Made by a program: the position numbers and the translations under genes. DNA of 18,160 nucleotides from UBA9676 sp036522155 (GTDB taxonomy: Bacteria; Actinomycetota; Actinomycetes; Streptosporangiales; Streptosporangiaceae), in NCBI GenBank assembly GCA_036522155.1, contig DATDGI010000290.1:1-18160 (forward strand), in the 5' to 3' direction. This document shows, in pieces, positions 1 to 8,106 of the stretch (position 1 is its first letter; every line of letters begins with the position of its first letter). The notes under the pieces are model-generated. The model was not told the origin of the DNA. It saw only the letters and a list, made by a program, of their open reading frames with translations, and searched no databases.

Positions 1-329
1 GAGACCCCGTTGGCGGCCGAATCGACGCACTGGCCGGTGCGCAGCCGGAAGGCCGCGGGCACCACCGTCCGGGCCGGCCCGGGCCGGTGGTGGCTGGCCA
101 GCAGGAAGGCGGTGAGCCCCGCCAGCCCGATGAAGGCCACCAGGGCGATGGCGACGGCGGCCGCGAGCGCCCCGCGCGGCCGGGTACGTGGCCCGCCATC
201 CTGGCTGAGCCCGGCCGCTGGGCCGGGCGCCGTGGCCGGGCCAGCCGCGGTCACCTCGGTACCGGGAGTGCCTACTGCCGGTTCACCGGGCTGCGCTGGC
301 CCGGATCCGGAATCCTGCCGGAGAGTCAT
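1..329 (-). CDS. N-terminal part of a membrane-anchored protein (truncated by window edge)
   Basis: An open frame enters from the left edge on the minus strand and starts at ATG 329-327; GGAG at 342-339 lies 9 nt upstream as a ribosome binding site. The 109 visible residues are a Pro/Gly/Ala-rich, probably disordered cytoplasmic segment (residues 1-50), an Arg-containing patch (RTRPRG), one hydrophobic segment (about 54-77) and the beginning of an extracytoplasmic part that contains LRTGQCVD. A single membrane anchor followed by a GxCxD-type motif resembles actinobacterial septum-formation/DUF4190-like proteins, but the domain itself lies outside the window, so this is only a suggestion. The gene is divergent from the DUF3046 gene. 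That the frame is coding rests on the start, the RBS and the sensible topology; the plus-strand frames here are low-complexity and look like shadows. Confidence 0.6.
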   Translation of the reverse strand, partial: MTLRQDSGSGPAQPGEPAVGTPGTEVTAAGPATAPGPAAGLSQDGGPRTRPRGALAAAVAIALVAFIGLAGLTAFLLASHHRPGPARTVVPAAFRLRTGQCVDSAANGV

Positions 330-421
330 CGGCTGTTGCTCCGCTCGGATTGTGCCCCTTACGCATCACTGTTCCCCGCGGTCCTGAGGGCATTCTCAGC
401 AAACGATCACGATTGGCTCGA

Positions 422-441
422 CGGCAGGTGTCCGGCAGGTG
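422..441 (+). repeat. Two 9-bp direct repeats one helical turn apart
   Basis: CGGCAGGTG occurs at 422-430 and again at 433-441, an 11-bp period. The pair sits in the divergent intergenic region immediately upstream of the putative -10 box of the DUF3046 gene (447-452), roughly where a -35 element or an activator site would be. Tandem half-sites on one face of the helix suit a dimeric regulator, but no known family is recognised. Confidence 0.4.
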
Positions 442-446
442 ACCGG

Positions 447-459
447 TAGCCTGGCGCCG
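447..459 (+). promoter_or_regulatory. Putative -10 element for a leaderless DUF3046 transcript
   Basis: TAGCCT at 447-452 matches the actinobacterial TANNNT -10 pattern and lies 6 nt before the GTG start codon at 459. There is no Shine-Dalgarno sequence in front of that GTG, and this spacing would place the transcription start on the start codon, the usual arrangement of leaderless actinobacterial mRNAs. No convincing -35 hexamer is seen. Inference from pattern only. Confidence 0.4.
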
Positions 460-653
460 TGCGGCTGACGGTGTTCTGGAAGCGGATGCGGGAACAATTC
501 GGCGATTCCTACGCGGACAGTGTGGCCAGGGACTTCGTGCTGGCCGACCTGGAGGGCCGGACGGTAGAACAGGGGCTGGCCGACGGGGTGGAGCCGAAGG
601 CCGTGTGGCGGGCCGTGTGCGAGGCGTTCGACGTGCCGGAACGGCTCCGCTGA
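459..653 (+). CDS. DUF3046 family small protein
   Basis: The product is a 64-residue soluble protein of unknown function. It has the family hallmarks: an N-terminal MRLTVFWKRMREQFG segment, then YADSVARDFVLADL and a Trp-Arg-containing helix near the end (AVWRAVCEAFDVP). DUF3046 proteins are about this size and in actinobacteria typically sit directly upstream of recA, as here, which supports the call (M. tuberculosis Rv2738c is the equivalent as I recall). The start is GTG 459, the first start that gives the family N-terminus; it has no RBS and may be leaderless. The 204-nt gap to recA carries separate recA promoters, so it need not be co-transcribed. No catalytic motif is visible and I assign no function. 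Confidence 0.85.
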   Translation: MRLTVFWKRMREQFGDSYADSVARDFVLADLEGRTVEQGLADGVEPKAVWRAVCEAFDVPERLR

Positions 654-700
654 CGGCCGGGCCGGGATTCTGCCGCACGGGCGGCGTGTCGTGTTCATGA

Positions 701-716
701 TCGAACAGTTGTTCGC
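701..716. promoter_or_regulatory. LexA binding site (SOS box) upstream of recA
   Basis: TCGAACAGTTGTTCGC contains GAAC-N4-GTTC at 703-714, the exact core of the LexA operator known from Bacillus and actinobacteria (Cheo box). It lies 142 bp upstream of the recA ATG and directly abuts a possible -10 hexamer (TAAAGT, 718-723), so bound LexA would block that promoter. This corresponds to the LexA-controlled distal recA promoter described for M. tuberculosis. RecA-stimulated LexA self-cleavage would make recA autoregulated. Confidence 0.9.
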
Positions 717-717
717 C

Positions 718-723
718 TAAAGT
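718..723 (+). promoter_or_regulatory. Putative -10 box of the distal, LexA-controlled recA promoter
   Basis: TAAAGT fits TANNNT and starts 2 bp after the SOS box. The -35 region (around 694-700) shows no good TTGACN match, and the LexA site occupies the spacer. The call rests on position next to the operator. Confidence 0.4.
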
Positions 724-792
724 AAGCAGCGGCGTGGTAAACCTGCGGCATAGTCAGCTGTGGCGCGGGCCCGGCAGCCAGTGCGCGCAATT

Positions 793-815
793 TTGTCGGT
801 GGCGGTGCGTAGCGT
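793..815 (+). promoter_or_regulatory. LexA-independent DNA-damage promoter of recA (RecA-NDp / PafBC type)
   Basis: TTGTCGGTG (793-801), 8 nt, then TAGCGT (810-815) matches exactly the consensus TTGTCRGTG-N8-TANNNT described for RecA/LexA-independent damage-inducible promoters of mycobacteria and other actinobacteria, which need the WYL-domain regulators PafB/PafC. Transcription would start near 822, about 36 nt before the recA ATG, leaving room for the RBS (GGGAG, 848-852). With the upstream SOS box, recA therefore has two separately controlled damage responses. Confidence 0.85.
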
Positions 816-857
816 CTGGGCCGACAAGAAGCCTTATTCATCCCGACGGGAGTACCC

Positions 858-3089
858 ATGGCAGGCAGCGACAGGGCGGGCGGCAAGGTCGGTGACCGGG
901 AGAAGTCCCTGGAGACGGCGCTCGCCCAGATCGAGCGGCAGTTCGGCCGGGGCTCGATCATGCGGCTCGGCGACGAGATCCGGGCGCCGATCGAGGTGAT
1001 CCCGACCGGGGCGATCTCGCTGGACGTCGCGCTCGGCATCGGCGGCCTCCCACGCGGCCGGGTGGTCGAGATCTACGGGCCAGAGGGCTCCGGCAAGACG
1101 ACCGTGGCCCTGCATGCGGTGGCCAACGCGCAGAAGCTGGGCGGGATCGCCGCGTTCATCGACGCGGAGCATGCCCTCGACCCCGACTACGCCCAGAAGC
1201 TGGGGGTCGACACCGACGCGCTGCTGGTGTCCCAGCCCGACACCGGCGAGCAGGCGCTGGAGATCGTGGACATGCTCATCCGCTCCAGCGCGATCGACGT
1301 CGTCGTCATCGACTCGGTGGCCGCGCTGGTGCCCCGGGCCGAGATCGAGGGCGAGATGGGCGACAGTCACGTCGGCCTGCAGGCCAGACTCATGTCGCAG
1401 GCGCTGCGGAAGCTCACCGGCGCGCTGAGCCAGACCAAGACCACCGCGATCTTCATCAACCAGCTGCGGGAGAAGGTCGGGGTCATGTTCGGCTGCATGT
1501 CGTACGGGACCAGGGTGACCCTGGCGGACGGCAGCCAGGAGAAGATCGGCAAGATCGTCAACCAGCGACTGGATGTGGAGGTACTTTCCTACGATCCCGA
1601 GCAGGACCGGGTCGTTCCCCGCCGCATCGTGAACTGGTTCAACAACGGCCGCGCCGAGCGGTTCCTCCAGTTCACGGTGGCCAAGTCGGGCGGGAACGGC
1701 AGGGCGCAGTTCGCGGCCACCGAAAATCACCTGATCCGTACGCCGGGGGGATGGCGCCAGGCCGGGGAACTGATCCCCGGCGACCGGGTCGCTATAGCCG
1801 AGGCGAGGCGGCTGAGCCCCAGTCAGCAGCAGGTCATTCTGGGCTCGCTGATGGGGGACGGCTGCCTGTCCCCGAACACCCGCGGCAGGTCCGGCACCCG
1901 GTTCCGGATGGGCCACGGTGCGAAGCAGGTGGCGTACCTCGACTGGAAGGTGGAGATGCTCGGGAACATCCCGTGCAGCAGGTCCACCAATGCCAGGGGT
2001 GCTGTGTTCGCTGACGTCCACCCGCTCCCGGAACTGGCGGAACTGCGCAGCATTGTCTATTTCGGTGACGGCAAGAAGCACCTCACCTGGGAGTACCTCA
2101 AGTCGCTCACGCCGCTGGCGCTCGCCGTCTGGTACATGGACGACGGCTGCTTCACCCTCCGGTCCAAGGGTGTGCAGGAACGGACGAGGGGCGGGACCGG
2201 CCGGATCGAGATCTGCGTTGAGGCGATGAGCCCGGGGTCACGGCAGCGGCTCGTGCAGTACCTGCGTGACTCCCATGGCTTGGACATGAAGCTCACCAGG
2301 CGAGGGGCCCGGCAGGAGAACGTTCTGCAGTTCACCACCGCGAGCACAGAGAAGTTCCAGCGGCTGGTGGCCCCCTACGTTCATCCCTCGATGGAGTACA
2401 AGCTCCTCCCGCGGTTCCGCGGCCAGTTCGGTGTCCAGCCCGAGTTCACCGCACCCGAGATGGGACTTACCCCAGCGACGATCCTCGATATCCACGTCAA
2501 GCCGCCTACGCGCTCCATGAACCGCTTCGACATCGAGGTGGAGGGATCTCACAACTACTTCGTCGATGGCGTCATGGTCCACAACAGCCCGGAAACCACC
2601 ACCGGCGGCCGGGCGCTCAAGTTCTACGCCTCGGTCCGGCTTGACGTGCGCAGGATCGAGACCCTCAAGGATGGCACCGAGCCGGTCGGCAGCCGCACCC
2701 GGATCAAGGTCGTCAAGAACAAGTGCGCGTCGCCTTTCAAAACCGCAGAGTTCGATATCCTGTTCGGATTCGGGATCAGCCGGGAAGGCGGCCTGATCGA
2801 CCTCGGGGTGGAGCAGGGGATCGTCCGCAAGTCCGGCGCCTGGTACACCTACGAGGGCGACCAGCTGGGACAGGGCAAGGAGAACGCCCGCACCTTCCTG
2901 CACGACAACCCCGACCTGGCCAACGAGATCGAGAAGAAGATCAAGGAGAAGCTCGGGGTCGGCCCGCGGCTGGACGCGGACCTGACGGCCGGGCACGGCC
3001 CGGGCGCGGCCGGGAGCCTGAGCCTGGTCCCGGACGCGGCGCCCGACGTGGCCGCGGAGCTGCCCGGGGCTCCAGGTGGTGACGGGTAG
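858..3089 (+). CDS. recA: Recombinase RecA, intein-containing precursor
   Basis: RecA binds single-stranded DNA, drives ATP-dependent strand exchange in recombinational repair and activates LexA cleavage. The precursor has 743 residues. The N-extein (1-212) carries Walker A GPEGSGKTT (74-82) and Walker B IDVVVIDSVAA (146-156). It breaks at INQLREKVGVMFG and resumes with SPETTTGG at residue 577. Removing intein residues 213-576 leaves a continuous 379-residue RecA, a normal actinobacterial length including a variable C-terminal tail rich in Gly, Ala, Pro and Asp. ATG 858 is preceded by GGGAG (848-852) at 5 nt. Two damage-responsive promoters lie upstream. The recA end overlaps the start of recX. 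All sequence needed for a functional spliced protein appears intact, with no frameshift. Intein codons are less G+C-rich than extein codons. Confidence 0.97.
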   Translation: MAGSDRAGGKVGDREKSLETALAQIERQFGRGSIMRLGDEIRAPIEVIPTGAISLDVALGIGGLPRGRVVEIYGPEGSGKTTVALHAVANAQKLGGIAAFIDAEHALDPDYAQKLGVDTDALLVSQPDTGEQALEIVDMLIRSSAIDVVVIDSVAALVPRAEIEGEMGDSHVGLQARLMSQALRKLTGALSQTKTTAIFINQLREKVGVMFGCMSYGTRVTLADGSQEKIGKIVNQRLDVEVLSYDPEQDRVVPRRIVNWFNNGRAERFLQFTVAKSGGNGRAQFAATENHLIRTPGGWRQAGELIPGDRVAIAEARRLSPSQQQVILGSLMGDGCLSPNTRGRSGTRFRMGHGAKQVAYLDWKVEMLGNIPCSRSTNARGAVFADVHPLPELAELRSIVYFGDGKKHLTWEYLKSLTPLALAVWYMDDGCFTLRSKGVQERTRGGTGRIEICVEAMSPGSRQRLVQYLRDSHGLDMKLTRRGARQENVLQFTTASTEKFQRLVAPYVHPSMEYKLLPRFRGQFGVQPEFTAPEMGLTPATILDIHVKPPTRSMNRFDIEVEGSHNYFVDGVMVHNSPETTTGGRALKFYASVRLDVRRIETLKDGTEPVGSRTRIKVVKNKCASPFKTAEFDILFGFGISREGGLIDLGVEQGIVRKSGAWYTYEGDQLGQGKENARTFLHDNPDLANEIEKKIKEKLGVGPRLDADLTAGHGPGAAGSLSLVPDAAPDVAAELPGAPGGDG
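1494..2585 (+). mobile_element. RecA intein (RecA-b insertion site) with LAGLIDADG homing endonuclease
   Basis: This 364-residue protein intron (precursor residues 213-576) removes itself by protein splicing and can spread as a homing element. It begins with Cys1 (CMSYGTRV, block A), has block B TENH (Thr76, His79 of the intein), LAGLIDADG-like helices ILGSLMGDG (115-123) and LALAVWYMDDG (208-218) with their acidic residues present, block F around RFDIEVEGSHNYF (344-356), and ends in HN before Ser+1. The site, MFG / SPETTT, is that of the M. leprae RecA intein (365 residues), not the M. tuberculosis site a few residues upstream. Both splicing and endonuclease motifs look intact. G+C is lower than in the exteins: 36-37 G/C per 60 bases in two intein samples (1561-1620, 2461-2520) against 45 in an extein sample (1021-1080), consistent with horizontal acquisition. 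Confidence 0.96.
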
Positions 3090-3792
3090 GCAGCGGGCGG
3101 GCCGCGCGGGCACGGGCCGTGGCGGAACAGGCCGGAGAGGCACGGGCCGGGGCAGCGGCACCGGCCCGGGGGAGGGCCTAGGCCCGGCCGGAGGCTCGGG
3201 CCCGGCTGGGGATGCCGACCCGGCCGAGGCGGCGCGGCAGATCTGCCTGCGCCTGCTCACCGCCGCGCCCCGCACCCGGGCGCAGCTGGCCACCGCGCTG
3301 CGTAAGCGCCAGATACCGGACGAGGTGGCCGACGACGTCCTCGGCCGGTTTGCCGATGTGGGGCTGATCGACGACGCCGCCTTCGCGCAGGCCTGGGTCG
3401 ATACCAGGCACCATGGCCGGGGCCTGGCGCGCCGGGCGCTGTCGGCCGAACTGCGCCAGCGGGGCGTCGCCGACGACGAGGTGCGTACGGCGGTCGGTTC
3501 GCTCGGGCCGCAGGACGAGGCGGCCATGGCCCGCCAGCTGATCGCCAGGCGGGTGGCGGCCACCCGCGGCCGGCCGCTGCCGGCCAGGGTGCGTCACCTG
3601 ATCGGCGTGCTGGCCCGCAAGGGTTACCCGGCTGGACTGGCTTACCAGGTGGTAAGGGAAGCGCTGGAACAGGAGGCCGGGTCCGGCCTGGCGCTGGCCC
3701 TGGGCCCCGGCGCCGGGCTTGACCTGGACGAAGAAGCGGCCGCCGAGGCCATTTCCGCGGCCACGGCCGAGGACGAATGGGCGCCGCGGTGA
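3076..3792 (+). CDS. recX: Regulatory protein RecX
   Basis: RecX binds RecA filaments and restrains RecA activity. The 238-residue frame has the RecX pattern of helical repeats: a first repeat near residues 55-100 (ICLRLLTAAPRTRAQLATAL, then LGRFADVGLIDDAAFAQAWV), the signature RHHGRGLARRALSAELRQRGV, and a C-terminal repeat with GVLARKGYPAGLAYQVVREAL. It overlaps the recA end by 14 nt, so the two are probably co-transcribed and perhaps translationally coupled. The start is uncertain: GTG 3076 and GTG 3079 are adjacent codons without a clear Shine-Dalgarno sequence, and the first ~48 residues are a Gly/Arg/Thr low-complexity tail (repeated GTGR), not part of the RecX fold. Acidic residues dominate the C-terminus. 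Confidence 0.9.
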   Translation: MVTGRQRAGRAGTGRGGTGRRGTGRGSGTGPGEGLGPAGGSGPAGDADPAEAARQICLRLLTAAPRTRAQLATALRKRQIPDEVADDVLGRFADVGLIDDAAFAQAWVDTRHHGRGLARRALSAELRQRGVADDEVRTAVGSLGPQDEAAMARQLIARRVAATRGRPLPARVRHLIGVLARKGYPAGLAYQVVREALEQEAGSGLALALGPGAGLDLDEEAAAEAISAATAEDEWAPR

Positions 3793-3799
3793 CCCGATT

Positions 3800-3821
3800 T
3801 ATCCCGGCCGGCCCCGGGATA
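3800..3821 (+). terminator. Stem-loop after recX, probable terminator
   Basis: TATCCCGG (3800-3807), a 6-nt loop, and CCGGGATA (3814-3821) form a perfect 8-bp inverted repeat starting 8 nt after the recX stop codon. No T-run follows, as is common for actinobacterial hairpin terminators. It would end the recA-recX transcript just before the next promoter. Confidence 0.6.
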
Positions 3822-3823
3822 GC

Positions 3824-3852
3824 TTGCCCAAATTGTTATCTCGGCTTAACCT
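3824..3852 (+). promoter_or_regulatory. Putative promoter for rny
   Basis: TTGCCC (3824-3829) and TAACCT (3847-3852) are separated by exactly 17 bp and give a good housekeeping-sigma-type promoter right after the recX terminator. Transcription would start near 3859, leaving an mRNA leader of about 420 nt before the rny start codon. Confidence 0.55.
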
Positions 3853-3900
3853 CACGGCAGCGAGGTGTTGGTCCGCAGACGCGGATGACTGAAGACGAAA

Positions 3901-3934
3901 TGGCCGGCGGGCGGTCGCGCCCGGCTGCCGGCCA
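3901..3934 (+). ncRNA. Stem-loop I in the long rny leader
   Basis: TGGCCGG-CGGGCG (3901-3913), loop GTCG (3914-3917), CGCCCG (3918-3923), a 4-nt bulge (3924-3927) and CCGGCCA (3928-3934) give 13 base pairs, almost all G:C. It lies in the non-coding 3793-4282 stretch, downstream of the putative promoter. No known riboswitch or tRNA is recognised; it may be a leader structure or an attenuator. Confidence 0.45.
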
Positions 3935-3962
3935 AGGGATAAGGCGCCACCGGCCTGCTCAC

Positions 3963-3998
3963 CGGTGAGCCGCTGGTCGGCCGATCACCGGCTCACCG
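3963..3998 (+). ncRNA. Stem-loop II in the long rny leader
   Basis: CGGTGAGCCG (3963-3972) pairs perfectly with CGGCTCACCG (3989-3998). Inside, after a C-C mismatch, TGGTC (3974-3978) pairs with GATCA (3983-3987) allowing one G-U pair, closed by a GGCC loop. The result is a 15-bp hairpin of 36 nt. The rest of 3999-4282 shows no convincing gene; the open frame 4002-4286 there has weak coding character. Confidence 0.5.
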
Positions 3999-4282
3999 AG
4001 GGTGGCCAGGCAGGGCGCTGAAGATACCCGGGCCACCGATGCCCGGCCCGGGATGCAGCAGGCTGGAGGCAGGCCGGTGGCCAGGGAGGCAGGACCCCTG
4101 GCCGGTCCGGGCCGGCTTCTGGCCCAGCGCGTGGCGGGGCCGCCGGGAACTCACCGGCAGCCGCCGGCTGCCCGCCGGCCGCCACGGATGGACGCCGCGG
4201 TCGGCGCGCGTACCCCCTCGCCGCAGGAGCCATCGGCGGTGCCTGCCGGTGGCTGGGCCAGCGAACAGGATTGGGGTCCGCC

Positions 4283-5962
<1,680 letters not shown>

Positions 5963-5970
5963 CCGCCCCG

Positions 5971-6004
5971 CCCGCCGGTCAGGACGTGGCCTAGTCCTGG
6001 CGGG
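5971..6004. terminator. Bulged inverted repeat between convergent rny and S9 peptidase genes
   Basis: CCCGCC (5971-5976) and AGGA (5981-5984) pair with TCCT (5995-5998) and GGCGGG (5999-6004), giving 10 bp with a 4-nt bulge and a 10-nt loop. It covers the short gap and the last codons of the minus-strand gene, so it could terminate both transcripts. No T-run is present on either side. Confidence 0.4.
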
Positions 6005-8042
6005 CCAGTTTCAGCTCCGGGATGCCCGGGGCCACGAACCCGAAGATCTGGGCGTAGAACGACAGCTCGGCCTCCAGGCAGGCGATGATCGTCTCGGCCC
6101 GGCGGAAACCGTGCGACTCACCCTCGAACGCCAGGTACGCATGCCGGATGCCATGCGCGGCCAGCTGGGCGGCGATGGCCTCGGACTGGGCGGGCGGCAC
6201 GATCGGGTCCTCCAGGCCCTGCAGCAGCAGGATCGGGCAGGTCGCCTCGGTCACGTGGCCCGCCGGTGACCGTTCGGTGTAGACCGCCTCGAAGCCGGGC
6301 AGCGGGCCGATGAGGCCATCGAGGTAGCGCGACTCGAAGTCGTGGGTCTGGGTGGCGAACTCGCGCAGATCCGCCACGCCGAAATAGGACGTGGCCGCGC
6401 CGAACACCGGGCCGCTGCCCGCGTGGGTGGTCACCGCGGCCAGCGCCGTCCACCCGCCGGCCGAGCCGCCGCGGATCGCCAGCCGGGCCGGGTCGGCCTC
6501 GCCCGCCTCGGCCAGGGCCCGGGCGGCGGCGATGGCGTCCTCCACGTCCACCACCCCCCACTGGCGGCGGAGCCGCTCACGGTAGCGGCGCCCGTACCCG
6601 GTCGAGCCGCCGTAGTTGACGTCCACGATGCCGATGCCACGGCTGGTGAAGTAGGCCTTCTCGATGTCGAGCAGCGCTAGCGCGTGCGAGGTGGGCCCGC
6701 CGTGCACCCACACCACGTACGGGGGCCGCTCGGAGTCGGGGGCGGTCACATCGGGGCTGGCCGGCGGGTACACCAGGGCGTGCACGGTGCGCCCGTACCG
6801 GCCTTCCAGCTCCACCTGCCGGGGCTGCGGCAGGTAGGCGGCGTCGGGCACGGCCTCGGACTCCTCGCACAGCACCTGCACCTCGCCCGTCTCCACATCC
6901 ACCCGGATGACGGCCATCGGGGTGGCCGGGCCACCCGCGACCCCGAGCACCGACATCCCATCGGCCGACAGTCCGGACAGGAACACCGGATAGCCGGTGT
7001 GCAGGTCGGCCAGGTCGCCGGTCTCCGGGTCGAGCACGCCCAGCCCCATGCCGCCGACCCCGTGCAGCACCGCGAGCCTGCCGTCGGCCAGCACCGCGAA
7101 CGGGCGGGCGCCGAGCTGCCACAGCGGGCTGGCGAACTCCTCCTCGGCCGGGTACAGCGCCTGCGACGGCTCACCGAGCAGGCCTACCTGGTAGATGTTC
7201 CACCAGCCCGGCCAGTCGGTGACCACGTACAGGCTGGACGTGTCCCGCCACAGCGGCGACAGCACCGATTCCTGCATGCCGCCCTTGATCGGCCGGCCGG
7301 GGCCTGGCACCCCCTTCTCGATCACCGCCGCCCGCAGTTCGGTCCCGTCCCAGGGCATGCGCGGATGGTTCCAGCAGATCCAGGCCAGCCGCTTGCCGTC
7401 GGGCGACGGCGTCGGAAAGGCGAAGAAGTCCGCCCCGGTGACCAGTTCGCGGATCGCCTCGGGGTTCTCGGCCGCCGACCCGTCGAGCGGGACGGCCACG
7501 ATCGCCCGGACGACCTTGCCGTCGGTGTGCCGCTCCTGGACGCACCAGACCTCAGACCGGTCGGGTGACAGCGTGAAGTCGGCGAACCGGAGCGCCGGGT
7601 GGCCCGGGCTGCCCCCGGCCGCCGGGGTGAGCGGCCGCGGCTCCGCGTCCGTCTCCTTGCGGGGCGTCTCCAGCAGGTACAGGCGCTGGTCGGCGTAGTT
7701 CGCGAAAACGATCGCGCTGCCGGTGCGGGCCCGGCGGGTGGCCGGGACGGGCAGGTAGGACAGGCCGCCGTATTCGTGCACCCGGGTCCGGGCACTCCAC
7801 GGGACGGGCAGCAGGTCGCGCCGCTTCCCGTCCGAGCCGAGGTGGACGACGGTGACCCGGCCACCTTCGGTCGGCAGCCGTTCCTGCCACCACACGTCCT
7901 TGCCGATCCCGAGCGGGTAGGAGACCAGCCGCTGCTGGCGGGCTACGTCGGCGGCGGAGATCGGGGATGGCCAGGTGCCGTAGGGCAGAGCCGGCGGCGG
8001 CGGCGGCAAGCTCGGCGGCGGGGGCGGCAAGCTCTCAGTCAT
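5991..8042 (-). CDS. S9 family peptidase (prolyl oligopeptidase / acylaminoacyl-peptidase type)
   Basis: This is a serine peptidase of 683 residues, probably cytosolic since no signal peptide is seen. The N-terminal ~400 residues look like the beta-propeller of S9 enzymes (repeats such as TLSPDRSEVWCVQE and TPSPDGKRLAWICW). The C-terminal alpha/beta-hydrolase domain carries the triad: Ser527 in RGGSAGGW, Asp612 in GLEDPIVPP and His644 in GESHGFRR; VWVHGGPTSH supplies the oxyanion region. ATG 8042 is chosen: AGGAGG (8059-8054) lies 11 nt upstream, and the frame extending to 8444 would run through miaB. The N-terminus has two runs of five prolines (residues 6-10 and 13-17). It is divergent from miaB across 81 bp and convergent with rny. 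The natural substrate is unknown; short peptides with blocked or Pro-containing N-termini are typical for the family. Confidence 0.9.
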   Translation of the reverse strand: MTESLPPPPPSLPPPPPALPYGTWPSPISAADVARQQRLVSYPLGIGKDVWWQERLPTEGGRVTVVHLGSDGKRRDLLPVPWSARTRVHEYGGLSYLPVPATRRARTGSAIVFANYADQRLYLLETPRKETDAEPRPLTPAAGGSPGHPALRFADFTLSPDRSEVWCVQERHTDGKVVRAIVAVPLDGSAAENPEAIRELVTGADFFAFPTPSPDGKRLAWICWNHPRMPWDGTELRAAVIEKGVPGPGRPIKGGMQESVLSPLWRDTSSLYVVTDWPGWWNIYQVGLLGEPSQALYPAEEEFASPLWQLGARPFAVLADGRLAVLHGVGGMGLGVLDPETGDLADLHTGYPVFLSGLSADGMSVLGVAGGPATPMAVIRVDVETGEVQVLCEESEAVPDAAYLPQPRQVELEGRYGRTVHALVYPPASPDVTAPDSERPPYVVWVHGGPTSHALALLDIEKAYFTSRGIGIVDVNYGGSTGYGRRYRERLRRQWGVVDVEDAIAAARALAEAGEADPARLAIRGGSAGGWTALAAVTTHAGSGPVFGAATSYFGVADLREFATQTHDFESRYLDGLIGPLPGFEAVYTERSPAGHVTEATCPILLLQGLEDPIVPPAQSEAIAAQLAAHGIRHAYLAFEGESHGFRRAETIIACLEAELSFYAQIFGFVAPGIPELKLARQD
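7992..8033 (-). repeat. 21-bp tandem duplication encoding SLPPPPP twice
   Basis: Two near-identical 21-bp units (8033-8013 and 8012-7992) encode residues 4-10 and 11-17 of the S9 peptidase, each Ser-Leu followed by five Pro. The units differ in a few Pro codon third positions. Slippage or duplication in G+C-rich triplets is the likely origin. Such polyproline runs are known to stall ribosomes unless elongation factor P is present. Confidence 0.8.
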
Positions 8043-8106
8043 GGCAGTATCGTCCTCCTCTCCCGGCCCGGCCACGGGAAATTCCGGACATGGCGTGGGA
8101 CCCGCG

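Noticed and set aside
384..399. CTGAG-6-CTCAG dyad upstream of the divergent genes.
   Set aside because: Five-base arms are too short to claim as an operator without comparative data.
283..678. Minus-strand open frames overlapping the DUF3046 gene (283-678, 396-698).
   Set aside because: Arg/Pro-rich products without domains; the plus strand encodes a recognisable DUF3046 protein here.
834..2081. Minus-strand open frames opposite recA (834-2081 and 2238-3563).
   Set aside because: They mirror the codon pattern of recA and its intein, with His/Asp/Arg/Leu-biased products and no recognisable domain.
3777..3968. Small plus-strand open frame starting inside the recX end.
   Set aside because: It covers the recX terminator, the rny promoter and stem-loop I, has no RBS and no family resemblance.
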